The notes under the pieces: generated by a model
The model's database searches: none
Seen by the model: only the letters and a program-made list of their open reading frames with translations
Told to the model about the DNA's origin: nothing
Made by a program: the position numbers and the translations under genes
Origin: an uncultured Bacillota bacterium
GTDB lineage: Bacteria; Bacillota; Clostridia; Peptostreptococcales; Anaerovoracaceae
NCBI GenBank assembly: GCA_946410475.1
Contig: CAMKAM010000042.1
Coordinates: 1 to 10,220, forward strand
Direction of reading: 5' to 3'
DNA length: 10,220 nucleotides
Part shown: in pieces, positions 1-5,964 of the stretch
How the letters are laid out: every line of letters starts with the position of its first letter
Position numbering within the stretch: the stretch's first letter is position 1

Positions 1-377
1 AGATGATCGCTTCGCCTGTCGTTGCCGAGGGGGAAGCCGATATAGTCGTCGCGATGAACCTCGCGTCGATGAACAAGTTCGAAAGCTATGTCAAAGAGGG
101 CGGACTGCTGGTGCTCGACAGCGACCGCATCGACGTGGATCCGGAAAGGACGGATATCACAGTGGTCAAGGTGCCGGCGGACAGCATAGCAAAAGAGCTT
201 GGCAATCCCAAGGTCATGAACATGGTCGTCCTCGGCGCGATGCTGAAGGCCCGTCCGATCTTCGATGCTGATATCGTCATCGCGAACCTCGCCGAAGTCC
301 TAGGACCGAAGAAGGCGAACCTCGTTGAGCTGAACAAGAAAGCTGTCGAGATGGGCGCGGCGCAGGCAGTGGACTGA
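1..377 (+). CDS. korC: 2-oxoacid:ferredoxin oxidoreductase gamma subunit, 3' part
   Basis: This is the C-terminal ~125 residues of a KorC/PorG-type gamma subunit. In the family this subunit belongs to a CoA-dependent, thiamine-diphosphate enzyme that decarboxylates 2-oxoacids to acyl-CoA and reduces ferredoxin in the cytoplasm. Visible family features are the stretch AMNLASMNKFESYVKEGG, then LVLDSDRI, the segment AKELGNPKVMNMVVLGAML, and the end region with PKKANLVELNKKAVEMGA. The full subunit is usually ~180 residues, so the N-terminal third, including the glycine-rich GFGGQG-type start, lies upstream of the window. The ATG at base 3 is most likely internal. The gene ends with TGA at 375-377. 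An aminotransferase gene follows after 181 bases, which fits a role in amino-acid fermentation. The substrate (2-oxoglutarate, pyruvate or branched-chain 2-oxoacid) cannot be decided from this subunit alone, so the symbol is tentative. Confidence 0.85.
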   Translation, partial: MIASPVVAEGEADIVVAMNLASMNKFESYVKEGGLLVLDSDRIDVDPERTDITVVKVPADSIAKELGNPKVMNMVVLGAMLKARPIFDADIVIANLAEVLGPKKANLVELNKKAVEMGAAQAVD

Positions 378-420
378 TTCGAACATAAAAAGCGACTTTT
401 GGGCTCTGTTTTTTTCGAAT
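377..420. repeat. Imperfect inverted repeat after the korC stop
   Basis: ATTCGAA at 377-383 is matched by TTCGAAT at 414-420. Inside these arms an A-run (387-391) faces a T-run (409-415). The structure begins at the last base of the stop codon and could fold into an AT-rich hairpin, possibly a weak terminator for the upstream oxidoreductase operon. It lacks a GC-rich stem with a U-tract immediately after it, so the terminator reading is uncertain. Confidence 0.3.
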
Positions 421-473
421 AGAGACATGTCCACGCTCGGATTTCGCTGTTTTGCCGTAAAACTGTCTTTTTG

Positions 474-502
474 CCGACACTTTACGGAGAATGGTGTAAA
501 AT
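474..502 (+). promoter_or_regulatory. Candidate sigma-70-type promoter of the aminotransferase gene
   Basis: A -35-like CCGACA (474-479, 4 of 6 consensus bases) is separated by 17 bases from a -10-like TAAAAT (497-502, 5 of 6). The predicted start lies near 509, about 50 bases before the ATG at 559. It sits in the 181-base gap after the oxidoreductase gene and suggests independent transcription of the aminotransferase. Confidence 0.45.
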
Positions 503-558
503 AATTGCATAGAAATATAGTAGCGATCAAGAAGCAATAAGCAAAAAAAGGAGAGATT

Positions 559-1773
559 ATGAGTAAGAAACCTGATTTTGATAAGCTGGTAAACAATACC
601 CGTATAAACAACGTCGACACATCAGCGCTGAATATACTGTTCAGCCTGTTCGACAAACCCGAAGTCATCAGTTTTGCTGCCGGACTGCCGACGCCGGAGC
701 TTTTCCCGAAAGAAGAACTTGTAAAGATCGCGCCGAAGGTGTTTATCGAAGACGGCGCGAAGTCCCTTCAGTACGGCGCAGCGGAAGGATATGCTCCGCT
801 CCGTGAGAAGATCCTTGCCCGTACGAAGAACCTGTACGGCGTCGAGAAAACACTGGATGAGATCCTTCTTGCCAGCGGATCGCAGCAGGCTATGGACCTC
901 TTCTGCAAGGCTGTTATCGAGGAAGGCGACGTAATATTCGTTGAGACGCCGACATACATGGGCGCTCTGAACGCTTTCCAGCAGTACTTCCCGAAGTTCG
1001 TCAGCCTTGAGATGGACGATGAGGGCATAAGCATCGAGGACCTGAAAGCAAAGATGAAGGAATATCCGAATGCAAAATGCCTCTACACTATCCCGACGTT
1101 CCAGAACCCGACAGGCAAACGCATGAGCCTTGCCCGCCGCAAGGAACTGCTCGAGGCAGTTGCTGACACAGACCTGCTGATCCTCGAGGACAACCCGTAC
1201 GGCGAACTCCGTTATTCCGGAGAAGAGCTGCCGACGCTGCTCGCGCTCGACGACTGCGACCGCGTAGTATACATGGGAACATTCTCCAAGATCTTCGTTC
1301 CGGGCACAAGGATCGGCTGGATCCTCGGACCGAAGGAACTGCTTGCGAGGATGAAGAAATTTGAGTCCGCAGGAGAGCTGCAGGGCAATACGATCACACA
1401 GCACCTGGCCAACGCGTATATGGAAGAGTTCGATCTCGAAGCGCACATCGTAGAGATCAAAGACTGCTACCGCAAACGCAGAGATGCTATGCTCGAGGCG
1501 CTTGAGAAATACATGCCGGAAGGCTGCACATGGACACATCCGGACGGCGGACTGTTCCTGTGGGTAACGATGCCTGAGAATGCTAACACGAACGATGCGT
1601 TCGATTATTGCGTAGCAGAGGGCGCGGCTTACTGCCCGGGCGAGGGATTCTTCGCTAACGACGTCAAATACAACTACCTGCGTATGAACTTCAGCCCGCA
1701 CACTGAAGAAGTCATCGACAGAGGCGTCAAGATGATCGGCGACGGTCTCAAGAAATATCTTGCAACGCTGTAG
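559..1773 (+). CDS. PLP-dependent aminotransferase, class I/II (2-aminoadipate/MocR-type fold)
   Basis: This 404-residue cytoplasmic enzyme of PLP fold type I should transfer an amino group between an amino acid and a 2-oxoacid. Diagnostic residues are the NPTG motif at N183, D211 and Y214 in EDNPYGELRY, the Schiff-base lysine K244 in GTFSKIFVPGTRIGW, and the C-terminal carboxylate-binding arginine R375 in YLRMNFS. The N-terminal AAGLPTPELFP is typical of the LysN/2-aminoadipate aminotransferase group, whose members are often broad in substrate. Length is normal for a stand-alone enzyme, and the GntR DNA-binding domain of MocR regulators is absent. The start is set by AAGGAGAG at 548-555. It lies downstream of a KorC-type subunit, so it could supply 2-oxoacids to that oxidoreductase; this is inference from context. 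The exact substrate is not readable from sequence. Confidence 0.92.
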   Translation: MSKKPDFDKLVNNTRINNVDTSALNILFSLFDKPEVISFAAGLPTPELFPKEELVKIAPKVFIEDGAKSLQYGAAEGYAPLREKILARTKNLYGVEKTLDEILLASGSQQAMDLFCKAVIEEGDVIFVETPTYMGALNAFQQYFPKFVSLEMDDEGISIEDLKAKMKEYPNAKCLYTIPTFQNPTGKRMSLARRKELLEAVADTDLLILEDNPYGELRYSGEELPTLLALDDCDRVVYMGTFSKIFVPGTRIGWILGPKELLARMKKFESAGELQGNTITQHLANAYMEEFDLEAHIVEIKDCYRKRRDAMLEALEKYMPEGCTWTHPDGGLFLWVTMPENANTNDAFDYCVAEGAAYCPGEGFFANDVKYNYLRMNFSPHTEEVIDRGVKMIGDGLKKYLATL

Positions 1774-1800
1774 GAATGAAAAACTGGAGATATGAAATGG

Positions 1801-1836
1801 AAACGGCGTCTTTGAAAGGCGTCGTTTTCTTTATTT
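1801..1836 (+). terminator. Intrinsic terminator of the aminotransferase gene
   Basis: Bases 1801-1812 pair with 1816-1827 around a 3-base loop centred on 1814. This gives a 12-bp stem with two G-U type pairs (1806/1822 and 1809/1819). It is followed by a T-rich tail (TTTCTTTATTT). It begins 27 bases after the aminotransferase stop and separates that gene from the TetR/ClC unit. Confidence 0.85.
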
Positions 1837-1855
1837 GCTTACTCGGCGCGGAAAA

Positions 1856-1884
1856 TTGCAAGACGGATGATTGGATGGTACAAT
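1856..1884 (+). promoter_or_regulatory. Extended -10 promoter of the TetR-ClC unit
   Basis: The -35 element is TTGCAA (1856-1861, 4 of 6). A 17-base spacer ending in TGG (a TGn extension) precedes the -10 element TACAAT (1879-1884, 5 of 6). The predicted start is near 1891. This lies downstream of the in-frame ATG at 1867 and therefore supports the later regulator start at 1936. Confidence 0.7.
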
Positions 1885-1890
1885 CTGAAT

Positions 1891-1906
1891 GATCGGATAA
1901 GCGATC
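1891..1906. promoter_or_regulatory. Operator-like inverted repeat at the predicted transcription start
   Basis: GATCG (1891-1895) and CGATC (1902-1906) form a perfect 5-base inverted repeat with a 6-base spacer. It lies right at the predicted +1 of the regulator promoter. TetR proteins commonly bind palindromes overlapping their own promoter, so this is a candidate autoregulatory operator. The arms are short and chance occurrence cannot be excluded. Confidence 0.35.
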
Positions 1907-1935
1907 GATGTGAAGATCAGGAAGGGGAAACCGGA

Positions 1936-2541
1936 ATGAGTGAGAGTCTTACCAGCAGACAAAAGCAGGCGCAGGAGATGCGCGACAGGATCAGGAACGT
2001 CGCTCTGGCGCTTTTCAACAAGCGGGGTTTCGACGAAGTCTCGATGGCTTCGATCGCGCGGGAAGCAGGCTGCTCCGTCGGAAACATATACAATTATTTC
2101 AAGAGCAAAGAGGAACTGGCGGCAGCGATCACGGAGAACGTCGACGCCGCTTACCTTGAGATAGAAAAGGAATATGCCGCCGACACGGAGGGAACGGCTT
2201 TGGGCCACCTCCTCGATTTCGTCGGAAGGACGCTGCGCACCAGCATCGAGGATCCCATCCTGTATCCGAGCTTTATATACGCTACGAAGAATCCGCAGAG
2301 CGGGCTTTTGGATATCAAGCCGGAGCGCGTGTATTTCAGGATGCTGAAAGACCTCGTCATGCAGTGTCAGGAAGAAGGATCTTTGAGCCGGGATATGGAT
2401 CCGGATGAGATGGTCAGGCGGCTCGTCGTGATCCACAGAGGGCTCCTGATAGAGCACAGGCTGGAAAAGGACGGCGCTTTCGACCTTGAAAGTGAAGGGC
2501 GCGATATAGTAAGCGCAATGATCCGCGGGATCAACGGATAG
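1936..2541 (+). CDS. TetR/AcrR-family transcriptional regulator
   Basis: This is a 201-residue one-domain-plus-ligand-domain regulator. The N-terminal TetR DNA-binding region spans about residues 16-62, with the typical run ALFNKRGFDEVSMASIAREA followed by GCSVGNIYNYFKSKEEL; the recognition helix is around residues 47-55. The C-terminal helical part would bind a small ligand and dimerise, but gives no clue to the ligand. The start at 1936 is preferred over an in-frame ATG at 1867. The sequence GGAAGGGG lies just upstream of 1936, the 1867 codon falls inside the promoter spacer, and the extra 23 residues do not look like this family. The ClC-type gene starts 4 bases after the stop, so the two are almost certainly cotranscribed. 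The regulator probably represses its own operon, possibly through the repeat at 1891-1906. Confidence 0.9.
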   Translation: MSESLTSRQKQAQEMRDRIRNVALALFNKRGFDEVSMASIAREAGCSVGNIYNYFKSKEELAAAITENVDAAYLEIEKEYAADTEGTALGHLLDFVGRTLRTSIEDPILYPSFIYATKNPQSGLLDIKPERVYFRMLKDLVMQCQEEGSLSRDMDPDEMVRRLVVIHRGLLIEHRLEKDGAFDLESEGRDIVSAMIRGING

Positions 2542-2545
2542 GAAA

Positions 2546-3790
2546 GTGAAGGGAAATATCGGCAAGTACATATCGTTCTGTGTGCTGGCCCTGCTCCTCG
2601 GACTCGGAGCGGGGGCTGCAGTATGGGGCATATTGAGAGTGATGGATCTGGGCATCGACTTCGTATGGGAGGAGCTGCCCGGTCTTTTGGGATGCGGCCG
2701 GAAGTTTGCTTACTACCTCGCGGTCTGCGTCATAGGAGGAGTCCTGATAGGGCTCTGGAGAAAAAAGTTCGGACCGCTTCCTGATGATATGGAGCATGTG
2801 CTCGGGCGGGTGAAGAAGACAGGATCTTATCCTTACGACCGCCTGCACATCATTATCGTCGCGGCCCTCCTGCCACTGATAGCGGGCGGCGCGCTTGGTC
2901 CGGAGGCGGGCCTGAGCGGAGTCATCGCAGGGCTCTGCTGCATGATAGGGGACAATCTGAAATACAAGGCGGACCGTGTGGCGGCGCTCGCGGAGACGGG
3001 GTTCATCGCAGCGGTGACCGTTATTTTCGGCGCGCCGTTTTTCGGCATAGCCCACAGCCTGGAGCCTGACGACAGGTCGGAGACTTACAGGCAGCGTCTC
3101 GTAAGCAAAAAACACCGGATCATCGTTTACTGCTTCAGCGCAGCGGGTGCGATGACGGCTTTCAAGGGACTCGGAGCCCTGACCGGGCAGACCGGCGGGA
3201 TCGGAAGGTTCGCCTTTGAGCACGCGGTCGGTATTGATCAGTGGAAATGGGCGGTGCCATTGATAGCGATAGGGATACTGTTCGCGCTGTATTACAAGCT
3301 GATGGCGCAGCTGTTCGCACGCATCGCGAAAAAGTTCGAAAAGCATGACATGCTCCTCTGCGTCGCAGCGGGAGTAATAGTTGCGGTAAGCGGATATCTC
3401 GTTCCCCTGTCGATGTTCTCAGGGGAAAAACAGCTCGGGGATATGATCGCGGGGTGGCAGGGCTATACGGCAGCCGCTCTCGTCCTTTCCGCTTTCGTAA
3501 AGATATTCCTCGTCAACGCCTGCATAGGGCTCGGATGGCGGGGAGGAAGCATATTCCCCATGATATTCTCGGGAGCGATGATGGGATACGCGTTCGCGCT
3601 TATTACCGGAATGGACGGAGCCTTCGCCGCCGCGGTGATGATCGCTTCCTTCTATTCATATATCCTCAGAAAGCCCGTCGCGGTGATAGCGATACTCTTC
3701 CTTTGCCTCCCTGTCAGTTACATCCTGCCGACAGGGGTCGCGGCCTTCGTCGCGGCGAAGGTGCCTGCGAGATCATCTGAGCAGGAGTGA
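2546..3790 (+). CDS. ClC-type chloride channel/antiporter family membrane protein (divergent)
   Basis: This 414-residue polytopic membrane protein is related to the ClC voltage-gated chloride channel family, which carries Cl- or F- passively or in exchange for H+. The family signature around the gating glutamate is recognisable as LGPEAGL, with E120 at the expected glutamate position where most relatives have GREGP. The segment GWRGGSIFPMIFSGAMMGY matches the GGIFAP-type anion-filter motif. The third filter motif (GSGIP) is degenerate (FGPLPDD). After the conserved GAPFFGI segment the usual EE pair reads E173-P174, so the intracellular proton glutamate appears to be lost. A GTG start at 2546 is the only reasonable choice: an in-frame stop lies at 2519-2521, no ATG occurs before base 2641, and AGGA at 2540-2543 is a close but usable ribosome site. 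The gene follows a TetR regulator by 4 bases and its 3' end overlaps the convergent gene. Substrate and transport mode are not determinable here. Confidence 0.85.
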   Translation: MKGNIGKYISFCVLALLLGLGAGAAVWGILRVMDLGIDFVWEELPGLLGCGRKFAYYLAVCVIGGVLIGLWRKKFGPLPDDMEHVLGRVKKTGSYPYDRLHIIIVAALLPLIAGGALGPEAGLSGVIAGLCCMIGDNLKYKADRVAALAETGFIAAVTVIFGAPFFGIAHSLEPDDRSETYRQRLVSKKHRIIVYCFSAAGAMTAFKGLGALTGQTGGIGRFAFEHAVGIDQWKWAVPLIAIGILFALYYKLMAQLFARIAKKFEKHDMLLCVAAGVIVAVSGYLVPLSMFSGEKQLGDMIAGWQGYTAAALVLSAFVKIFLVNACIGLGWRGGSIFPMIFSGAMMGYAFALITGMDGAFAAAVMIASFYSYILRKPVAVIAILFLCLPVSYILPTGVAAFVAAKVPARSSEQE

Positions 3791-4348
3791 GACCGCAAGA
3801 TCCAAAGCGAAAAGCAGTACGATCGCCAGCGCAACGATGCGGGCGGTCTTTTTTCCGCCGCGGTCTGTGATAAAAGAGTGGATCTTTTCGAACAGGGGCT
3901 GCAGGATATAAAGGAAAAGCACTCCGCCTATGCCGAACCTTATGGACGGCGAAAGCGCGATACGCCCCTGGAAGTTGATCTTGTAATCGAGATATGTCTG
4001 CCACGGCCAGCTGCCGTTTACTGCCTCGAGTATATATGAGGTGGCGAGCTCGAGAGTCGTGGCGATCAGCATACTGAGTATGAAGACCAGAGGTATCCGG
4101 ACCAGCCTTTCCTTCAGCGGCCGGTCCTTTATCAGAGGATAGACGAGCAGGATGAAGGCGAGGGCCCCGAACCCGTACACCGGGCAGTAAGGTCCGAACA
4201 GGACGCCCCTGTTCGTGAAGCCCCAGTGATATATGAAGACTTCGAGGAATACCTCGTAGCACCAGCCGAAGACAGCGTACAGCGCGAAGAACAGCACTGC
4301 CGCGTCCGGTGACGGAAAGTTTGATCTAAAGGTTTTCTTTTCAGTCAT
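3773..4348 (-). CDS. CmpB-type putative ABC-transporter permease (PF06541-like) membrane protein
   Basis: This 191-residue integral membrane protein has about five to six hydrophobic segments. The N-terminal pattern is that of the CmpB/ABC_trans_CmpB family: GWCYE at residues 28-32, NRG at 46-48, and GPYCPVYGFG at 52-61. A later segment (SYILEAVNGSWPWQTY) also fits. The family is widespread in Bacillota and its annotation as a permease is weakly supported, so the actual role is unknown. No ATPase partner is present next to it. The start at 4348 has a strong GAGGGGGG ribosome site a few bases upstream (minus strand). The last 18 bases overlap the 3' end of the ClC-type gene on the other strand. 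The gene is divergent from the MATE gene and has its own promoter at 4376-4404. Confidence 0.85.
   Translation of the reverse strand: MTEKKTFRSNFPSPDAAVLFFALYAVFGWCYEVFLEVFIYHWGFTNRGVLFGPYCPVYGFGALAFILLVYPLIKDRPLKERLVRIPLVFILSMLIATTLELATSYILEAVNGSWPWQTYLDYKINFQGRIALSPSIRFGIGGVLFLYILQPLFEKIHSFITDRGGKKTARIVALAIVLLFALDLAVSLLLR
3821..3854 (+). terminator. Probable intrinsic terminator of the TetR-ClC unit, inside the convergent gene
   Basis: GATCGCC (3821-3827) pairs with GGCGGTC (3842-3848) with one G-U pair. CGC (3830-3832) pairs with GCG (3839-3841) around a 6-base loop, leaving a 2-base bulge. Six T follow at 3849-3854. It starts 31 bases after the ClC stop and lies on the antisense strand of the CmpB-type coding region. 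Confidence 0.6.
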
Positions 4349-4375
4349 TCTTATCCCCCCTCTGACCGCAATACT

Positions 4376-4404
4376 ATTATATTTTGATACGGCGGCCCGG
4401 GCAA
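4376..4404 (-). promoter_or_regulatory. Promoter of the CmpB-type gene
   Basis: Read on the minus strand, TTGCCC (4404-4399, 4 of 6) is separated by 17 bases from a perfect TATAAT (4381-4376). The start would fall near 4369, about 20 bases before the start codon and just upstream of the ribosome site. Confidence 0.7.
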
Positions 4405-4411
4405 GCCGCCG
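4390..4411. promoter_or_regulatory. GC-rich palindrome between two divergent promoters
   Basis: CGGCGGC (4390-4396) is the exact reverse complement of GCCGCCG (4405-4411), with an 8-base spacer. It covers part of the spacer and the -35 element of the minus-strand promoter and ends 2 bases before the -35 of the plus-strand promoter. This is an ideal place for one DNA-binding protein to control both genes. It could also be a chance hairpin in GC-rich DNA. Confidence 0.45.
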
Positions 4412-4413
4412 AT

Positions 4414-4442
4414 TTGACAGCCGGTCAGATCAAGAGGATAAT
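4414..4442 (+). promoter_or_regulatory. Promoter of the MATE efflux gene
   Basis: A perfect -35 TTGACA (4414-4419), a 17-base spacer and the -10 element GATAAT (4437-4442, 5 of 6) form a strong promoter with a predicted start near 4449. This makes the ATG at 4450 leaderless and favours the downstream ATG at 4498. Confidence 0.75.
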
Positions 4443-4497
4443 ATCATGCATGGCTGATAATAGCGGAGCAGACAAGGAAGATAAAAGGATATATACG

Positions 4498-5817
4498 ATG
4501 AGCAGTGAAAAGCCGGCTAAGGCAGTGGTGCGCATGGGCGTGCCTCTGATAGCCGGTATGTTCATTATGGTGCTGTACAATCTGGTGGACACGTTTTTCA
4601 TCGGATTGATGCGCGACGACTACCAGCTTGCCGCTGTGAATCTGGCTTATCCGGTGATGATGGTGACCATAGCGCTGTCGAACATGGTCGGGACAGGCGC
4701 CTCGACGCTGATCGCAAGGAGCATGGGCGCAGGCGATATGGAGAAGGCAAGGCATACCCTCACGACCGGGATAGTGCTGACTGTGTGCACGGGCGTGATA
4801 GTTGCTGCGGCAGGGCTGCTCCTCCTGGACCCTATAGTAAGCGGACTGGGAGCGAAGTCGAATACGAATCTGTACACAGCGCAGTATGTGAGGATCATCC
4901 TGATCGGTACGGTCTTCACCATGGGGAATTATACGTTCAGTCAGCTGCTGCGGGGCGAGGGCTCCGCGGGGTCGTCGATCCTCGGGATGGTGATCGGCAC
5001 CGTTGCGAACATCATTCTCGATCCTGTATTCATATTCGGCCTCGGTCTCGAGATAAGAGGCGCGGCTATAGCGACCATCCTGGGCAATGCCTGCGGGATG
5101 GCTGTGACCCTGTCGGTATATGCGAGGGGCAGGGCGATACTGAGCCCCGCCAAGAAGTATCTGGTCCCTAAAGCGGATATAGTGAGCGAGATCTACCGCA
5201 TCGGCGTGCCCGCCGCGATGGAGACGCTGCTTACTTCGGCCGCGTTCATCGTCAACAACAACCTTGCGGTCGCCTACGGCGAACTGACGGTGGCGGCCAT
5301 GGGCATAGCGCAGAAGCTGATGTCGCTCGGAAACTACATCTACCAGGGATTCGCCGCGGGAGTGCAGCCTATAATGGGATACAACTACGGGGCGAAGGAC
5401 CACAGGCGCATGCTCGATATACTGAAGGCAGGCCTCCTTATAGTCAGCGGGACGGAGATAGCTGTGATGCTGATATACGGGATCTTCGCGCCGCTTCTGA
5501 TAGGAATATTCACCGGATCCGCCGTGGTGGTGGATACGGGCGCGCGCGTCCTTCGCGCGATCATGTTCATCCTGCCGTTCGTGGGCGCAACGTCAATGAG
5601 CAGGATGTCGTTCCAGGCGATGGGAAAACCCATGTACGCCTTCTGTATAACGCTGGTAAGGCAGCTGGTGCTGTACATACCTCTTCTCCTCATGATGAAC
5701 AGGATGTGGGGCTTCGGCGGTCTCATCTGGGCTCAGCCAGTGACCGAAGTCATAATGATGATCATCTCGGTGAGGCTCCTTGTCGGAACGATCAGGAAGG
5801 AAGCGGAGGGGATCTGA
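4498..5817 (+). CDS. MATE-family multidrug/Na+ (H+) efflux transporter
   Basis: This 439-residue inner-membrane protein should export cationic drugs or metabolites in exchange for Na+ or H+, as known for the MATE family. It has about twelve hydrophobic segments in two related halves. The first half begins with GVPLIAGMFIMVLYNLVDTF (residues 14-33). The second half starts near residue 233 with GVPAAMETLLTSAAFIVNNN and holds the family hallmark GVQPIMGYNYGA at Q290-P291. Three in-frame starts were weighed. TTG at 4384 lies inside the divergent promoter region. ATG at 4450 coincides with the predicted transcription start. ATG at 4498 has AAAGGA 8 bases upstream and gives the expected family N-terminus, so 4498 is chosen. 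If the 4450 codon is used, 16 polar residues are added. The gene is divergent from the CmpB-type gene and is followed by a strong terminator. Substrate is unknown. Confidence 0.9.
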   Translation: MSSEKPAKAVVRMGVPLIAGMFIMVLYNLVDTFFIGLMRDDYQLAAVNLAYPVMMVTIALSNMVGTGASTLIARSMGAGDMEKARHTLTTGIVLTVCTGVIVAAAGLLLLDPIVSGLGAKSNTNLYTAQYVRIILIGTVFTMGNYTFSQLLRGEGSAGSSILGMVIGTVANIILDPVFIFGLGLEIRGAAIATILGNACGMAVTLSVYARGRAILSPAKKYLVPKADIVSEIYRIGVPAAMETLLTSAAFIVNNNLAVAYGELTVAAMGIAQKLMSLGNYIYQGFAAGVQPIMGYNYGAKDHRRMLDILKAGLLIVSGTEIAVMLIYGIFAPLLIGIFTGSAVVVDTGARVLRAIMFILPFVGATSMSRMSFQAMGKPMYAFCITLVRQLVLYIPLLLMMNRMWGFGGLIWAQPVTEVIMMIISVRLLVGTIRKEAEGI

Positions 5818-5825
5818 GCCTGCCG

Positions 5826-5848
5826 GCGGCCGGAAGGCCGCTTTTTTT
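5826..5848 (+). terminator. Intrinsic terminator of the MATE gene
   Basis: GCGGCC (5826-5831) and GGCCGC (5836-5841) form a 6-bp GC stem closed by a GGAA loop. Seven T follow at 5842-5848. It begins 9 bases after the MATE stop codon. Confidence 0.92.
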
Positions 5849-5893
5849 GTATTTTTCAAATTGCCATGGGAAAAACTTCCTCAAATGTATCTT

Positions 5894-5938
5894 TATACGC
5901 GAGAGAAGTATATGCGATCGAAGTATATACGAAGGTTG
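5894..5938 (+). promoter_or_regulatory. Three direct repeats, 15-base period, upstream of the surface-protein gene
   Basis: The 9-mers TATACGCGA (5894-5902), TATATGCGA (5909-5917) and TATATACGA (5924-5932) start exactly 15 bases apart, with consensus TATAYRCGA. GAAG follows each of the first two units. The array lies between the MATE terminator and the ribosome site (AGAGGAGG, 5952-5959) of the surface gene. No -35/-10 pair with good spacing is obvious nearby; TTGCCA at 5861-5866 is the only -35-like hexamer. The repeats therefore look like binding sites for an activator, but their function is inferred. Confidence 0.4.
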
Positions 5939-5964
5939 GGTTTTTTTACATAGAGGAGGACGAA

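Noticed and set aside
622..1701. Long open frame (about 359 codons) on the minus strand opposite the aminotransferase gene
   Set aside because: It is fully antisense to a gene with clear catalytic motifs; its product is arginine/leucine/cysteine-rich with no recognisable domain, as expected from GC-biased codons read backwards.
1867..1935. Upstream in-frame ATG as regulator start
   Set aside because: It lies inside the spacer of a good promoter and upstream of the predicted transcription start; the 1936 ATG has a ribosome site and gives the usual TetR N-terminus.
3742..3759. Hairpin CCTTCG/CGAAGG as a leftward terminator for the CmpB-type gene
   Set aside because: No T-run follows it on the minus strand; it lies in coding sequence for the ClC C-terminus.
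5866..5964. Upstream in-frame ATG as start of the surface protein
   Set aside because: It would place 33 residues in front of a textbook signal peptide, has no ribosome site, and covers the direct-repeat region; AGAGGAGG points to 5965.
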